A stretch of DNA of 9,764 bases from CAYRTD01 sp964426915 (GCA_964426915.1 CAYRTD010000142.1:1-9764), one strand, 5' to 3'; positions 1-8,184 are shown, counted from the stretch's first letter. Numbers and translations are program-made. The notes: a model not told the origin generated them from the letters alone.

Positions 1-2212
1 TTTCAAAATCGTTTTTGATTTCGTTTATGAGTTTTTCCATGCTACGCTTTTCATCCTTACTTTTTGCATTACGGTAAGTCATTACAGCAAGTCGGTAGCT
101 ATCAATGCTCCATTTGCTTTTCTTTAATGCTTTTTTAATATCGGCATCAAGTGTATAACGGCTTATGAGTGAATTACCGCATTTTATATTGATGTCAATA
201 TTAGGAAGCGTTTCCAATTCTTCCGTTCCGCTTTTGTAATAAGCATTCTTCAAAAGCTCAATCCACAAACGTAAACGACATATTTTCACCGAATTTGGAT
301 TTATATCCACACCAAACAAACAGTTTTCAATTATAGTCTGCTTTTCATAAAAAAGTGTTTCTTGTATTCGCTGACTTTCTTTGTTTTTTGGACTGTATTC
401 AAAAAGTTCTCCGTCTTCGTCAGTAACGACAAGTTCATCGTTAACAACTTCAACCTGATATTCTTTTAGCCGTTTGCCTTCAATATCGGAAAGTATTTTC
501 AGGTCGTTCTTAATGGCAATTATTTCATTTAATGCAGAAACCAAAAAGTGCCCTGAACCTACAGCAGGGTCACAAATTTTCAAATTATTGATAATTTCGT
601 TTGCCTCTTTTCGGTCTTCAATTTTGTCGTAAAGTCCATCTATGTCTTTGCAGTTCCAACTTTTCGTTTCATTAAATTTCTGAACAACTGCACGGCGAAT
701 AGTTTCACGGCACATGTACATGGTTATAAAACCAGGGGTAAAAAAAGAACCGTCTTTGTAGCCGTTAATTTTCTCGAAAATTAATCCAAGAACTGAGGCA
801 TTAATTATTGTTTTATTTTCTTCCTGAATATCTTCGGCTCCTTCACTTGCAAAATCATAAGCATCCAAAAAGTCAAACAGGTATTGTAACGAGTTAAGTT
901 CACCATTTAAACGCTTTCCTGTTTTGTCCTTTAGAACAGTAGAGTTTAATAAAGGTAAAGAATATTCATCTTCTAAATTGCTTATACGAACTGTTTTGTG
1001 TTCTAATTCATTTGGTTCAAACAACGAACTATTGAGGTAAGGAATACTTCCAAATTTTTTCTTTACTAATTCGCTTCGCTCATTTTCCTTAATTGCCAGA
1101 ACCTGAAAAAACAATTTATTCAGTGCATCAAAATCGGGTATTCGTTCAAAACTCAAAAATTTATATGATTTATCACCAGCATGATACTTTACCAATTGAC
1201 CCTCCAATAATTTCAAGAACAGAACACGATTTATCCAGGTAATAACCAACTCAAGCGCCACATTAAAAAGTTGTTCTTCCTGATTTGCTCCATAATCACT
1301 TGCTTTAATTTGTGAGAGGCAATCTTCGTACTTAAGGATAGTAATTGTATTTTCAATTAATGAACCAGTATCACGGTCTTTTTCAGCTTTTCGCCCAATT
1401 AGTTTCTTGCTTCCGTCTTTTGTTTCCTGTAATCCGATTATGTGCAAAAGTTCAGAGTAGAATCGTTTATCCAAACTATTACTATCATTGACAAACGGTA
1501 GTTTTAATAAGTTCTCAGGTGAAAAGAGTTTAAAAAGAGCTACAAGCTTTTTATCATCCAGTTTATCATTTTTTCTGATGGTTTTTTCGTAATCACGAAT
1601 ATCAAACCATGTAAATGATATTTCACTTTTTAGTTCGTTTAAAAATGGTTCTGCAATTTGTTTATAGAAAAAATCGGTTTTTGATTCGGATAATCTGCCA
1701 TCTTCAAAATCAGTGAATTGTTTAACCAACTTTTTATCCTGAGCAAATAATCGGTCAAAGTCACTGGCATTAAATACAAACCATTCGTAAATATTTGTAA
1801 CAATCAGGTATTTTACTTCAAGATTTTTGTTTGTAATTCGTTCTCGTAAAAAATAAAGAATCAATTCCTGAACAGCCTTAGAATTCAGGTTGTCCTTTGA
1901 TGGCATTTCTGATTTATTCGAAGGTTTTTTGGTCTCAATAAGTATGCCAACAGAAGAATTAGAATCTTTGCCGTTGTGAATTACTAAATCTGTGCGGCCT
2001 TTTGTATTTACATAATGTTCAAGAGAGTAATAAGTATCCTTTAGAAAAGCACTAATTATGTTTTTATGAAATTCTTCCGATTCTGTTTCGTTAATCTGGT
2101 CGTAAAGGTTCAGAATATTTTCTTTGAATTTCTCAATCTGTGTACGATTGGGTTTAACTTTTAAGAAAGCTTTGTTAATGGATTTACGTATGCTGATAAT
2201 ATTCAAGTTCAT
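1..2212 (-). CDS. Type IIG (Eco57I-like) restriction-modification enzyme with N-terminal DUF7149-type nuclease domain, C-terminus cut by window edge
   Basis: This reading frame is open from an ATG at 2212 to the window edge (737 codons, no stop seen), so the protein continues outside. Such enzymes combine DNA cleavage and adenine methylation in one chain and act as a stand-alone defence system in the cytoplasm. The N-terminus (MNLNIISIRKSINKAF) resembles DUF7149 proteins. GRTDLV (D75) followed by IETKKP (E93, K95) fits a PD-(D/E)XK nuclease core. Further on are FFTP at 490-493, the AdoMet-binding motif DPAVGSGHF at 548-556 (motif I), GVDINP with D636 (motif II) and CGNSLI from 678 (motif III). 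The catalytic NPPY motif and the target-recognition domain should lie beyond the edge and cannot be checked. The gene is visibly AT-richer than the operon upstream, consistent with horizontal gain. The family call is strong; the target sequence cannot be inferred. Confidence 0.9.
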   Translation of the reverse strand, partial: MNLNIISIRKSINKAFLKVKPNRTQIEKFKENILNLYDQINETESEEFHKNIISAFLKDTYYSLEHYVNTKGRTDLVIHNGKDSNSSVGILIETKKPSNKSEMPSKDNLNSKAVQELILYFLRERITNKNLEVKYLIVTNIYEWFVFNASDFDRLFAQDKKLVKQFTDFEDGRLSESKTDFFYKQIAEPFLNELKSEISFTWFDIRDYEKTIRKNDKLDDKKLVALFKLFSPENLLKLPFVNDSNSLDKRFYSELLHIIGLQETKDGSKKLIGRKAEKDRDTGSLIENTITILKYEDCLSQIKASDYGANQEEQLFNVALELVITWINRVLFLKLLEGQLVKYHAGDKSYKFLSFERIPDFDALNKLFFQVLAIKENERSELVKKKFGSIPYLNSSLFEPNELEHKTVRISNLEDEYSLPLLNSTVLKDKTGKRLNGELNSLQYLFDFLDAYDFASEGAEDIQEENKTIINASVLGLIFEKINGYKDGSFFTPGFITMYMCRETIRRAVVQKFNETKSWNCKDIDGLYDKIEDRKEANEIINNLKICDPAVGSGHFLVSALNEIIAIKNDLKILSDIEGKRLKEYQVEVVNDELVVTDEDGELFEYSPKNKESQRIQETLFYEKQTIIENCLFGVDINPNSVKICRLRLWIELLKNAYYKSGTEELETLPNIDINIKCGNSLISRYTLDADIKKALKKSKWSIDSYRLAVMTYRNAKSKDEKRSMEKLINEIKNDFE

Positions 2213-2538
2213 ATAATTCAATCAAGTCTTTTCAATTTCAAGTCAATAAAAGTACAAAAATCAATCTGTATGCTGGGGTGGGCGGGCAAAAAAAAGCATG
2301 TGTTTGGCAGCGAAGGGATGGTGGCAGGGATGGGCTGACAAACTCTTGCTTTGTGCGTTGGGGTTTCTTAAAATATCTGTCTCATTTTTTCTCATCAATT
2401 TAGCACTATGTTTCTGTCTGGGTGGCTTGCGTACAACAGCGAAATCTATATAAAAAATTCGGTAAAATCGTGCGTTTTCAAAAAAAGCTCATTCAATTAT
2501 GCTACTGAGAAAAAGATTCATGCAAAGTATTTTATCCT
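2213..2538. other. Intergenic region upstream of the restriction gene, with G-rich patch and possible dispersed-repeat remnant
   Basis: No convincing gene lies in these 326 bases; a 67-codon frame at 2408-2611 on the plus strand runs into the SGNH gene on the opposite strand and has no recognisable content. The segment must carry the promoter of the restriction gene and the end of the five-gene operon transcript. No clear hairpin-plus-T-tract terminator was found. A G-rich patch lies at 2275-2334. Short strings such as GCTTTGTGCGTTGG (2350-2363) and GGCTTGCGTACAACAG (about 2424-2439) resemble pieces of intergenic repeats I remember from Bacteroidota genomes; that resemblance is recollection and was not searched. 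Confidence 0.5.
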
Positions 2539-4020
2539 TTATTTTGACTTTTTCTTTAATTCTGCTGATCCTTCCTGCCAGTGTATATATTCATACATGA
2601 ATGAATTATAGAGCATTTCAGCAATTATCTTTGCGCCCCTGGTATTAAAGTGTACAAAATCACTCACTGCCAGGGGCGGTTCAGCATACACCCAGGATGG
2701 CATGGAATTCCTTCCGCCCATAGCTTCATACATATCCCAGAAAGCACATCCTGAATCAAGAGCAGCATCCCGGACTGCATTTCTCACACCTTCCAGGTTC
2801 GGATGGGTAATAAATTTTCCTTTTTCCTTCACTGACATATCAGAAGGACCCACGACCAGTACCGGAATCTTTGGGAGCATTTTTTTCACTACCCTTAATT
2901 CTCTTTTAAAATAATTTTCATATTGCTTAAAATTCTTTAGATATGGAACAGCATTTCCCCCAAACTGGAGAATAAGCATACCAACATTCATATCCTGATA
3001 CATCTGCCGGAGAAATGCAGTATCGGTTTTGGAAAACATAAGTCCTGAACTTCCCCGAAGAGGAATATTATCTACAGCCACTCCCCAGGTATCATCCAGG
3101 CTTACTCCATAAACAATCATACTTTCATCGGGGCCAAAAACAAACCGGATGTTTTTGGGTACCTGATCCAGCTGCCAGTTCAGCTTATTATAACGAAAGG
3201 AATAAGCGACATCTACATTATCAGCAGTACTGTCATTTACCATAAACCTGATCCTGGTAAAAGAACTATCTGATTTTCCGAGGATTAAAGAAACATAATT
3301 AAATTTTTTGGCAGTAGGGTAAGCTATCGGAGAAGGTTTGAATTCCAGCCACTCATCTCCTGTGAAAATATTTACCGGTCTTCGGATGGCTGAAAAAGCA
3401 AACAATGCTCCATATCTCCTGTGATCAATTGAGGCATCCCTGTTAATAAAACCTGTAAACCTCTTCCAGTTATCTGAATAGGATTGACTTATCGATCTTT
3501 TCCCGTTATAAAGCGGAACAGCCGGAACCAGTCCGCAGCCAGACCCGCCGAAGGTCGTTTGCATCCTATGCCGGATATATCCGGTGATCCTGTCTGCTTC
3601 AATCTGCGAATCTCCATAATGTAAAATCCTTAGCAATTCTTTATTCTCTTTTAATCCGGTTAAGGATGCAAAAAAGGAACTGAAAAGATCTCTTTTTCCC
3701 TCCGGAAACCGGATAGAATGAATATTTGTCTTGGGTGGTATTTTTATTACCGGGATATCAGATGTATCCGGGATACTATCCACGGCTGCAACAACCGGAC
3801 CTGGAAGCGTATCGGATGAAGTTTCAGGGGCAGGTTGTTCAACTATGTCCGAAATATCAGCATACTCGATACTATCTTTAGTCAGAATTTCGTCGAAAGT
3901 TAAAAACTTCAGGTTTATTTTATCACCAAGATTTAAACCATCCTGCGGAAAGAAGAAAGAAATGATCAGAAGAACCAGAACTACGCTGACAAAAAAAGCA
4001 AGAATCTGGTAAGGTCTCAT
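2539..4020 (-). CDS. Membrane-anchored SGNH/GDSL-type hydrolase, probably periplasmic
   Basis: A 493-residue protein with a single N-terminal membrane segment (about 5-25) and no obvious cleavage site, followed by an acidic, Pro/Asp/Ser-rich low-complexity linker (about 42-100). The catalytic domain follows: block I GDSQ at 136-139 (nucleophile S138), FGGN with N356 (the GxN oxyanion block), and SDFVH with D454 and H457 completing the Ser-Asp-His triad. The family includes esterases acting on O-acetylated or otherwise acylated glycans. Relatives with GDSQIE-type motifs in Bacteroidota often sit beside MBOAT O-acyltransferases, suggesting a role in acylating or deacylating wall or exported polysaccharide; no MBOAT gene is visible here. 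It is the last gene of the parAB operon, 41 bases after the lytic transglycosylase. No Shine-Dalgarno is seen; ATG 4020 is supported by the membrane segment starting at once. The substrate is unknown. Confidence 0.85.
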   Translation of the reverse strand: MRPYQILAFFVSVVLVLLIISFFFPQDGLNLGDKINLKFLTFDEILTKDSIEYADISDIVEQPAPETSSDTLPGPVVAAVDSIPDTSDIPVIKIPPKTNIHSIRFPEGKRDLFSSFFASLTGLKENKELLRILHYGDSQIEADRITGYIRHRMQTTFGGSGCGLVPAVPLYNGKRSISQSYSDNWKRFTGFINRDASIDHRRYGALFAFSAIRRPVNIFTGDEWLEFKPSPIAYPTAKKFNYVSLILGKSDSSFTRIRFMVNDSTADNVDVAYSFRYNKLNWQLDQVPKNIRFVFGPDESMIVYGVSLDDTWGVAVDNIPLRGSSGLMFSKTDTAFLRQMYQDMNVGMLILQFGGNAVPYLKNFKQYENYFKRELRVVKKMLPKIPVLVVGPSDMSVKEKGKFITHPNLEGVRNAVRDAALDSGCAFWDMYEAMGGRNSMPSWVYAEPPLAVSDFVHFNTRGAKIIAEMLYNSFMYEYIHWQEGSAELKKKSK

Positions 4021-4061
4021 AGTTCATATATAGGTTCAACAAAGAGGTCTGTTCATCTTTA

Positions 4062-5654
4062 TTACATCCTCGGCTTTATCTTTAAAATCTGTCCCGGTTT
4101 GATTTTATTGCCATAACTAAGATTATTCAATTTTAAAATATCTGAATCCGATACCCCAGGGTAGATCTTTGCGATATCCCATAATGTATCCCCGGATCTC
4201 ACCTTGTAGGTTATATAATCATCTAAATCAGCGGATGTACTTACAGGTGACGGTTTGGGTGCCGGACTAACCGTTTTTCCTATTCTTTTTTGCTTGTCCG
4301 TGAAACTCAGAATATCGATATCCTTAAATTGTGCAGCTTTTCCATTTGGCACATATACCACCAGTTTCTGACCTGCACGGATTACATTGGAACGGATATT
4401 ATTCCAGTATCGCAGATTGGATATTCTCACGTCATACCACATGGAAATGAAACCAAGGTTATCCCCGGGTTTTACGGTATAGACAAATTTGGTATACCTG
4501 TCAGAAGGCAATTCAGGAAGCCGGTAATTTTTTGCCGTAGGATTTACGATCATATTCTCCTCATTTAAATAAACCGAGTCCTTCCAGGCATAGATAGAAT
4601 CTTCCAGACCTATAAACCGGATGGCGTCAGCCTGGGGTAACCGCAGGACATAGTTCCTTCCATCACCGGGGATAATATCATATTTATAATGAGGATTCAG
4701 GTCTCTTAATTGTTTTACCGGGATATTCAGAACTTCAGAAACCTGCTTCAAATGCAATTTTTTGCGGATATGAATTGTGTCATTGTTCAGTGCAAAGTCT
4801 ACCGGAACTGCTTTCATATTATGCTTTTCATAATAATTCATAGCATATGCAGCTGCAATGAAAGCCGGAACGTATCCCCTGGTTTCTCTGGGCAGGTGGT
4901 AATAGATATCCCAGTAATTTCTTTTTCCCCCGGCTCTTCTTATTGCCTTATTTACATTTCCGGGTCCGCAATTATAGGCTGCAATTACCAGTGTCCAGTC
5001 CTTATAGATCTTATAAAGATCTTTCATAAAGCGTGCAGCAGCTTCGGTAGCCTGGTAGGGATCACGTCTGTCATCGACCAGTGAATTAACCGTGAGGTCA
5101 TAGCTTTTACCAGTGTAGTACATAAACTGCCAGATACCGGTAGCGCCGGCCCTGGATACTGCACGTGGATTCAGGGCAGATTCTATTACCGCCATATATT
5201 TCAACTCATGAGGAATCTGGTAACGATCAAATACTTCCTCAAAAAGAGGGAAATAATATTCCGATAGGGTAAGCATAACTCTCACCCTTTCACGTCTTTG
5301 TTTAACGTACAGATCAATAAAATTCTTAACGATGCTGTTATATGACATTTCGATCACAAAGGGAAGGCTGGCAAGTCGTTCTATATAGACAGAATCCGGA
5401 TAATCGACCCATATCGTATCATCCTCAGGAATGTATGCTGTATCGAGTTCGCTAAAATTTATGCTTTGCTGAACATACCAGAGATTCAAAAGGCTATCCA
5501 GGTTGTCATCAAAACCTGAAATAAGATCATCATCTGCAATATCCGGAGTATCTGATTCATCAACCTGAGCAAAAGCTGTTCCTGTATAAAACAATCCGGT
5601 CAGCATCAGTATCCACAATCTTCCCATCATAGGTGTTTTTTTTATAAGTAACAA
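4062..5654 (-). CDS. mltD: MltD-like lytic murein transglycosylase with LysM repeats
   Basis: A periplasmic enzyme that cleaves the MurNAc-GlcNAc bond of peptidoglycan with formation of anhydro-muramic acid. The 530-residue protein has a signal peptide (hydrophobic stretch about 12-27, cleavage probably after AFA near residue 29). The SLT goose-lysozyme-like domain (about 130-275) shows the catalytic glutamate E158 in VIESAL, then GIWQF at 173-177, AAYNCGPGNV at 225-234 and the tyrosine-rich end near Y269-Y275. Two clear LysM peptidoglycan-binding repeats follow, at about 391-435 (YTVKPGDNL) and 482-528 (YKVRSGDTLW). A more diverged LysM-like stretch lies at about 300-340. A Pro/Ser-rich linker (about 462-474) separates the last two. 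This is the domain order of MltD. It starts 12 bases after the DUF5683 gene and precedes the SGNH hydrolase by 41, so it is probably co-transcribed with parAB. Confidence 0.93.
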   Translation of the reverse strand: MLLIKKTPMMGRLWILMLTGLFYTGTAFAQVDESDTPDIADDDLISGFDDNLDSLLNLWYVQQSINFSELDTAYIPEDDTIWVDYPDSVYIERLASLPFVIEMSYNSIVKNFIDLYVKQRRERVRVMLTLSEYYFPLFEEVFDRYQIPHELKYMAVIESALNPRAVSRAGATGIWQFMYYTGKSYDLTVNSLVDDRRDPYQATEAAARFMKDLYKIYKDWTLVIAAYNCGPGNVNKAIRRAGGKRNYWDIYYHLPRETRGYVPAFIAAAYAMNYYEKHNMKAVPVDFALNNDTIHIRKKLHLKQVSEVLNIPVKQLRDLNPHYKYDIIPGDGRNYVLRLPQADAIRFIGLEDSIYAWKDSVYLNEENMIVNPTAKNYRLPELPSDRYTKFVYTVKPGDNLGFISMWYDVRISNLRYWNNIRSNVIRAGQKLVVYVPNGKAAQFKDIDILSFTDKQKRIGKTVSPAPKPSPVSTSADLDDYITYKVRSGDTLWDIAKIYPGVSDSDILKLNNLSYGNKIKPGQILKIKPRM

Positions 5655-5666
5655 ATAAAGTGAAAT

Positions 5667-6278
5667 CTAAAAAGATAAACAAGCAGTGAAACCATAAGAA
5701 TTAAACCCGGGTAGTGGACTTAATGCCGGAGCATCGGGATGAATACGCAGGGAAATATCCTCCCCCACATCCCAGTCGAAAAGATAGGCATCAACGGTAG
5801 CATCAATGATCTGCAGGACATAAAAGCCGGCAGTGCCAATTATGCTTAGGTCCCGCCAGCGCTTGTACAGGTCCATTCCCCTGGTAATCTGATCGGTGGT
5901 GAGATTATCACCTTCGAAATACTTAAGTTGGTAATCGGGATCGATTAGCTTCTGTTTAAGGTCTTTATAATATCGTGAATTCCTGTCTATAAAATAAGCA
6001 AAAGTTCCGAATCCGGCATAGACAATAGGCAATTTCCAGTATTTACGGTTGTATATCTGCCCGAGCCCTGGCAACACCGCTGCATATAATGCAGCTTTCT
6101 GCGGATCTCTCTGGAGAGTATCCTCAACCACAACAGCGTCTTCGGCATTTAAAATAAGGGTATCACCTTCTTCCGGTTCCTGGGCTAAACCCGGAAACCA
6201 GCTAAAAACGATGAATAACAGGGATATAAAAACTGTTTTAAACGAATAATTAAAAGAGTTTTCCGATAGGTCAGGCAT
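5667..6278 (-). CDS. DUF5683 family small membrane protein
   Basis: A 203-residue protein if started at ATG 6278. It has a hydrophobic signal-like segment (about 14-29) with LAQ as a plausible cleavage region near 32. The family signature LPGLGQIYN is at 69-77, then a hydrophobic segment at about 84-97 and another at about 144-157. These features match DUF5683, a Bacteroidota-wide family of unknown function regularly found just after parB; I know no demonstrated activity. I chose ATG 6278 because it overlaps the parB stop in the string ATGCCTGA, a typical coupling arrangement. An in-frame ATG at 6320 would add 14 residues and overlap parB by 50 bases; its extra sequence has no signal character. 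The lytic transglycosylase follows after 12 bases. An envelope role linked to wall synthesis or segregation is inference from context only. Confidence 0.85.
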   Translation of the reverse strand: MPDLSENSFNYSFKTVFISLLFIVFSWFPGLAQEPEEGDTLILNAEDAVVVEDTLQRDPQKAALYAAVLPGLGQIYNRKYWKLPIVYAGFGTFAYFIDRNSRYYKDLKQKLIDPDYQLKYFEGDNLTTDQITRGMDLYKRWRDLSIIGTAGFYVLQIIDATVDAYLFDWDVGEDISLRIHPDAPALSPLPGFNSYGFTACLSF

Positions 6279-7143
6279 TGAGTTTGTCGAGTATAGCAAT
6301 GATTCTTTCAAGATCTTCATCTGATTTAAAGCTAATAACGATCTTACCCCTGCCTTTAGTATTTCTGTTAAAGTCTACATCAGCACCAAACTGCCTGGAA
6401 AGATGGACTCTGAGATCTTCGTATTCCTTTTTTACAGGAGTTTTTTCAATCTCCTCCTTTTCCTGAGGATTCTGAATAGCCCTTACAAGATCTTCAACCT
6501 TTCTCACTGACAGGTCATTAGAAACAATCTTGTTGTAAATTTCCAGTTGCTTTGAAGGATCCTCAAGATTAATAAGAGCCCTGGCATGCCCCATCGTGAT
6601 ATTCCGCTCCCGTATTCCGAGTTGAATTTCAGGGGGCAGCCTGAGAAGCCTGAGATAATTTGTGACCGTAGATCTTTTTTTACCCACTCTTTCAGAAAGA
6701 TGTTCCTGGGTAAGCTTACATTCATCCATCAGTCTTTCGTAGCTGATAGCTACCTCAATGGCATCGAGATCTTCTCTCTGGATATTTTCCACCAGCGCCA
6801 TTTCGAGCATATTGGTATCCTCCGCCAATCTGACAAAAGCCGGAATCGTCTTCAATCCAAGCTTTTTTGCCGCACGGAAACGCCTTTCCCCGGTAATAAG
6901 CTGATATTCGTTATTTTCCGTAAGCCTCACGGTTACAGGCTGAATAATACCAATTTGTTTAATTGAATCGGCAAGTTCCTCCAGAGCCACTTCATCAAAT
7001 TTAGAACGGGGCTGCCACGGATTTGCTTCAATTTTCCTGATCTGGATCTCTGTTACAGAAGATTGATCCTGTAACTGTTCCTTCTTTTCTTCTTCTTCAA
7101 TGAGAGCTCCCAGTCCTCTTCCCAATGCATTTTTTTTTGCCAT
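6271..7143 (-). CDS. parB: Chromosome partitioning protein ParB (Spo0J/Noc family)
   Basis: ParB binds parS sites near the origin, spreads as a CTP-dependent sliding clamp and stimulates ParA. In this 290-residue protein the N-terminus carries LGRGLGALI (7-15), the conserved ParA-activating tail of chromosomal ParBs. The CTP-binding ParB/sulfiredoxin-like domain spans about 32-125 with GERRFRAA at 85-92 and ENIQREDL at 119-126. A helix-turn-helix for parS recognition is at about 145-166 (TQEHLSERVGKKRSTVTNYL). A charged linker (about 225-242) leads to a short C-terminal dimerisation domain (about 243-290). Length and domain order are normal for the chromosomal type. It starts 5 bases after parA and its stop overlaps the start of the DUF5683 gene by 8 bases, so translation of the three is probably coupled. 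I found no parS-like palindrome in the window. Confidence 0.97.
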   Translation of the reverse strand: MAKKNALGRGLGALIEEEEKKEQLQDQSSVTEIQIRKIEANPWQPRSKFDEVALEELADSIKQIGIIQPVTVRLTENNEYQLITGERRFRAAKKLGLKTIPAFVRLAEDTNMLEMALVENIQREDLDAIEVAISYERLMDECKLTQEHLSERVGKKRSTVTNYLRLLRLPPEIQLGIRERNITMGHARALINLEDPSKQLEIYNKIVSNDLSVRKVEDLVRAIQNPQEKEEIEKTPVKKEYEDLRVHLSRQFGADVDFNRNTKGRGKIVISFKSDEDLERIIAILDKLNA

Positions 7144-7148
7144 ATCAG

Positions 7149-7949
7149 TTATTCAATTATTTTTTCTTCGTTCGTCAGTTGTGTCTGTTCATTTTTTTGC
7201 AGTAATTCCCTCGCAAGATTCAGGTAATTGATAGCCCCTTTCGATTCTGCATCATACATTATGGCAGGTTTTCCAAAACTCGGAGCTTCACTTAATTTTA
7301 TATTTCGCTGAATGATAGTATCGAATACCATTTCCTGAAAATGCCTTTTTACCTCCTCCACCACCTGATTTGAAAGACGGAGACGGGCATCATACATGGT
7401 CAGGAGGAAACCTTCAATCTCCAGATCCGGATTCAAACGGTTTTGTATAATTTTTATCGTATTTAATAACTTGCCCAAACCTTCCAGGGCAAAATATTCA
7501 CACTGGACCGGTAAAATCACCGAATCGGCGGCTGTCAGGGCATTCACGGTAATAAGTCCGAGTGAAGGAGAGCAATCGATCAACACATAGTCATAATCAT
7601 CTTTTATCTGCTCTACGACTTTTTTCAGCCTGAATTCGCGTTCGGGAATATTCAGCATCTCGATCTCCGCTCCCACAAGATCAATATGGGAAGGAACCAG
7701 ATCAAGATTTTCGAGTTCAGAATTAAGAACAATGCGTTTGGGGTTAACTTCATCAATCAGACATTCATAGATGCTGGTTTTGATTTTTTTCAAATCAAAG
7801 CCGGTTCCTGAAGTTGCATTTGCCTGTGGATCGGCATCTATTATCAGAGTTTTTTTCTCAAGCACAGCCAGACTGGCTCCCAGGTTTATTGCTGTTGTAG
7901 TTTTACCAACTCCGCCTTTCTGATTTGCCAGTGCGATTACTTTACCCAT
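7149..7949 (-). CDS. parA: Chromosome partitioning ATPase ParA (Soj family)
   Basis: A 266-residue deviant-Walker ATPase that binds the nucleoid as an ATP dimer and is released by ParB, thereby moving origins apart. Visible motifs are the deviant Walker A KGGVGKTT at 11-18 with signature K11 and catalytic K16, Walker A' DADPQANAT at 38-46, and Walker B LIDCSPSLG at 123-131 with D125. The QRNIKLSEAPSFGKP stretch (214-228) is the conserved C-terminal block of Soj-type proteins. The N-terminus goes directly into the ATPase core with no helix-turn-helix, which marks the chromosomal type Ib-like form and not a P1-plasmid type. It is the first gene of the operon; the divergent lipid kinase lies 318 bases away. 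Its start has the best Shine-Dalgarno in the window (AAAGGAG, six bases from ATG) and a possible -7 element further upstream. Confidence 0.97.
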   Translation of the reverse strand: MGKVIALANQKGGVGKTTTAINLGASLAVLEKKTLIIDADPQANATSGTGFDLKKIKTSIYECLIDEVNPKRIVLNSELENLDLVPSHIDLVGAEIEMLNIPEREFRLKKVVEQIKDDYDYVLIDCSPSLGLITVNALTAADSVILPVQCEYFALEGLGKLLNTIKIIQNRLNPDLEIEGFLLTMYDARLRLSNQVVEEVKRHFQEMVFDTIIQRNIKLSEAPSFGKPAIMYDAESKGAINYLNLARELLQKNEQTQLTNEEKIIE

Positions 7950-7955
7950 TTAGTT

Positions 7956-7962
7956 CTCCTTT
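7956..7962 (-). promoter_or_regulatory. Ribosome binding site of parA
   Basis: On the minus strand the bases read AAAGGAG and end six bases before the parA ATG. This is unusual here because the other genes of the window show no comparable Shine-Dalgarno, as expected in Bacteroidota. It supports the start at 7949 and suggests stronger initiation for the first cistron. Confidence 0.6.
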
Positions 7963-7990
7963 TTAAGATTTAGGTTCTGTTCGAAGGTTT

Positions 7991-7998
7991 CAAATTTA
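7991..7998 (-). promoter_or_regulatory. Candidate Bacteroidota-type -7 promoter element for the parA operon
   Basis: The minus strand reads TAAATTTG, a full match to the TAnnTTTG consensus of Bacteroidota housekeeping promoters, 41 bases before the parA start. No TTG at the usual -33 spacing is seen (the nearest is about 25 bases upstream), so this is a candidate only. Confidence 0.35.
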
Positions 7999-8184
7999 CT
8001 ATTTTAAAAACTTATCCCTTTTCCAATGTGTTTCCTTATTGTAAACATTCATTTTGTAGTTATGAACATGTTTTCAACAATTTTTATTGTGCATTGTGAA
8101 AATACTAAAATCCAGTGAAATATAGAAATTACAATAAATTTCATTAAAAACTCAAAATGAAAGAGCTCTCAAATATAAAATATT

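Noticed and set aside
690..725. GTTTCACGG half-site and CATGTACATG palindrome as a possible parS
   Set aside because: Only half of the parS consensus matches, the palindrome is a separate string, and both are explained as coding sequence of the restriction gene.
2408..2611. 67-codon plus-strand frame
   Set aside because: It overlaps the end of the SGNH hydrolase gene on the other strand, has AT-driven composition and no family resemblance.
4710..5084. 124-codon plus-strand frame inside the lytic transglycosylase gene
   Set aside because: It is an antisense shadow of a well-supported coding region; the same holds for the other frames inside the SGNH, parA, parB, DUF5683 and kinase genes.
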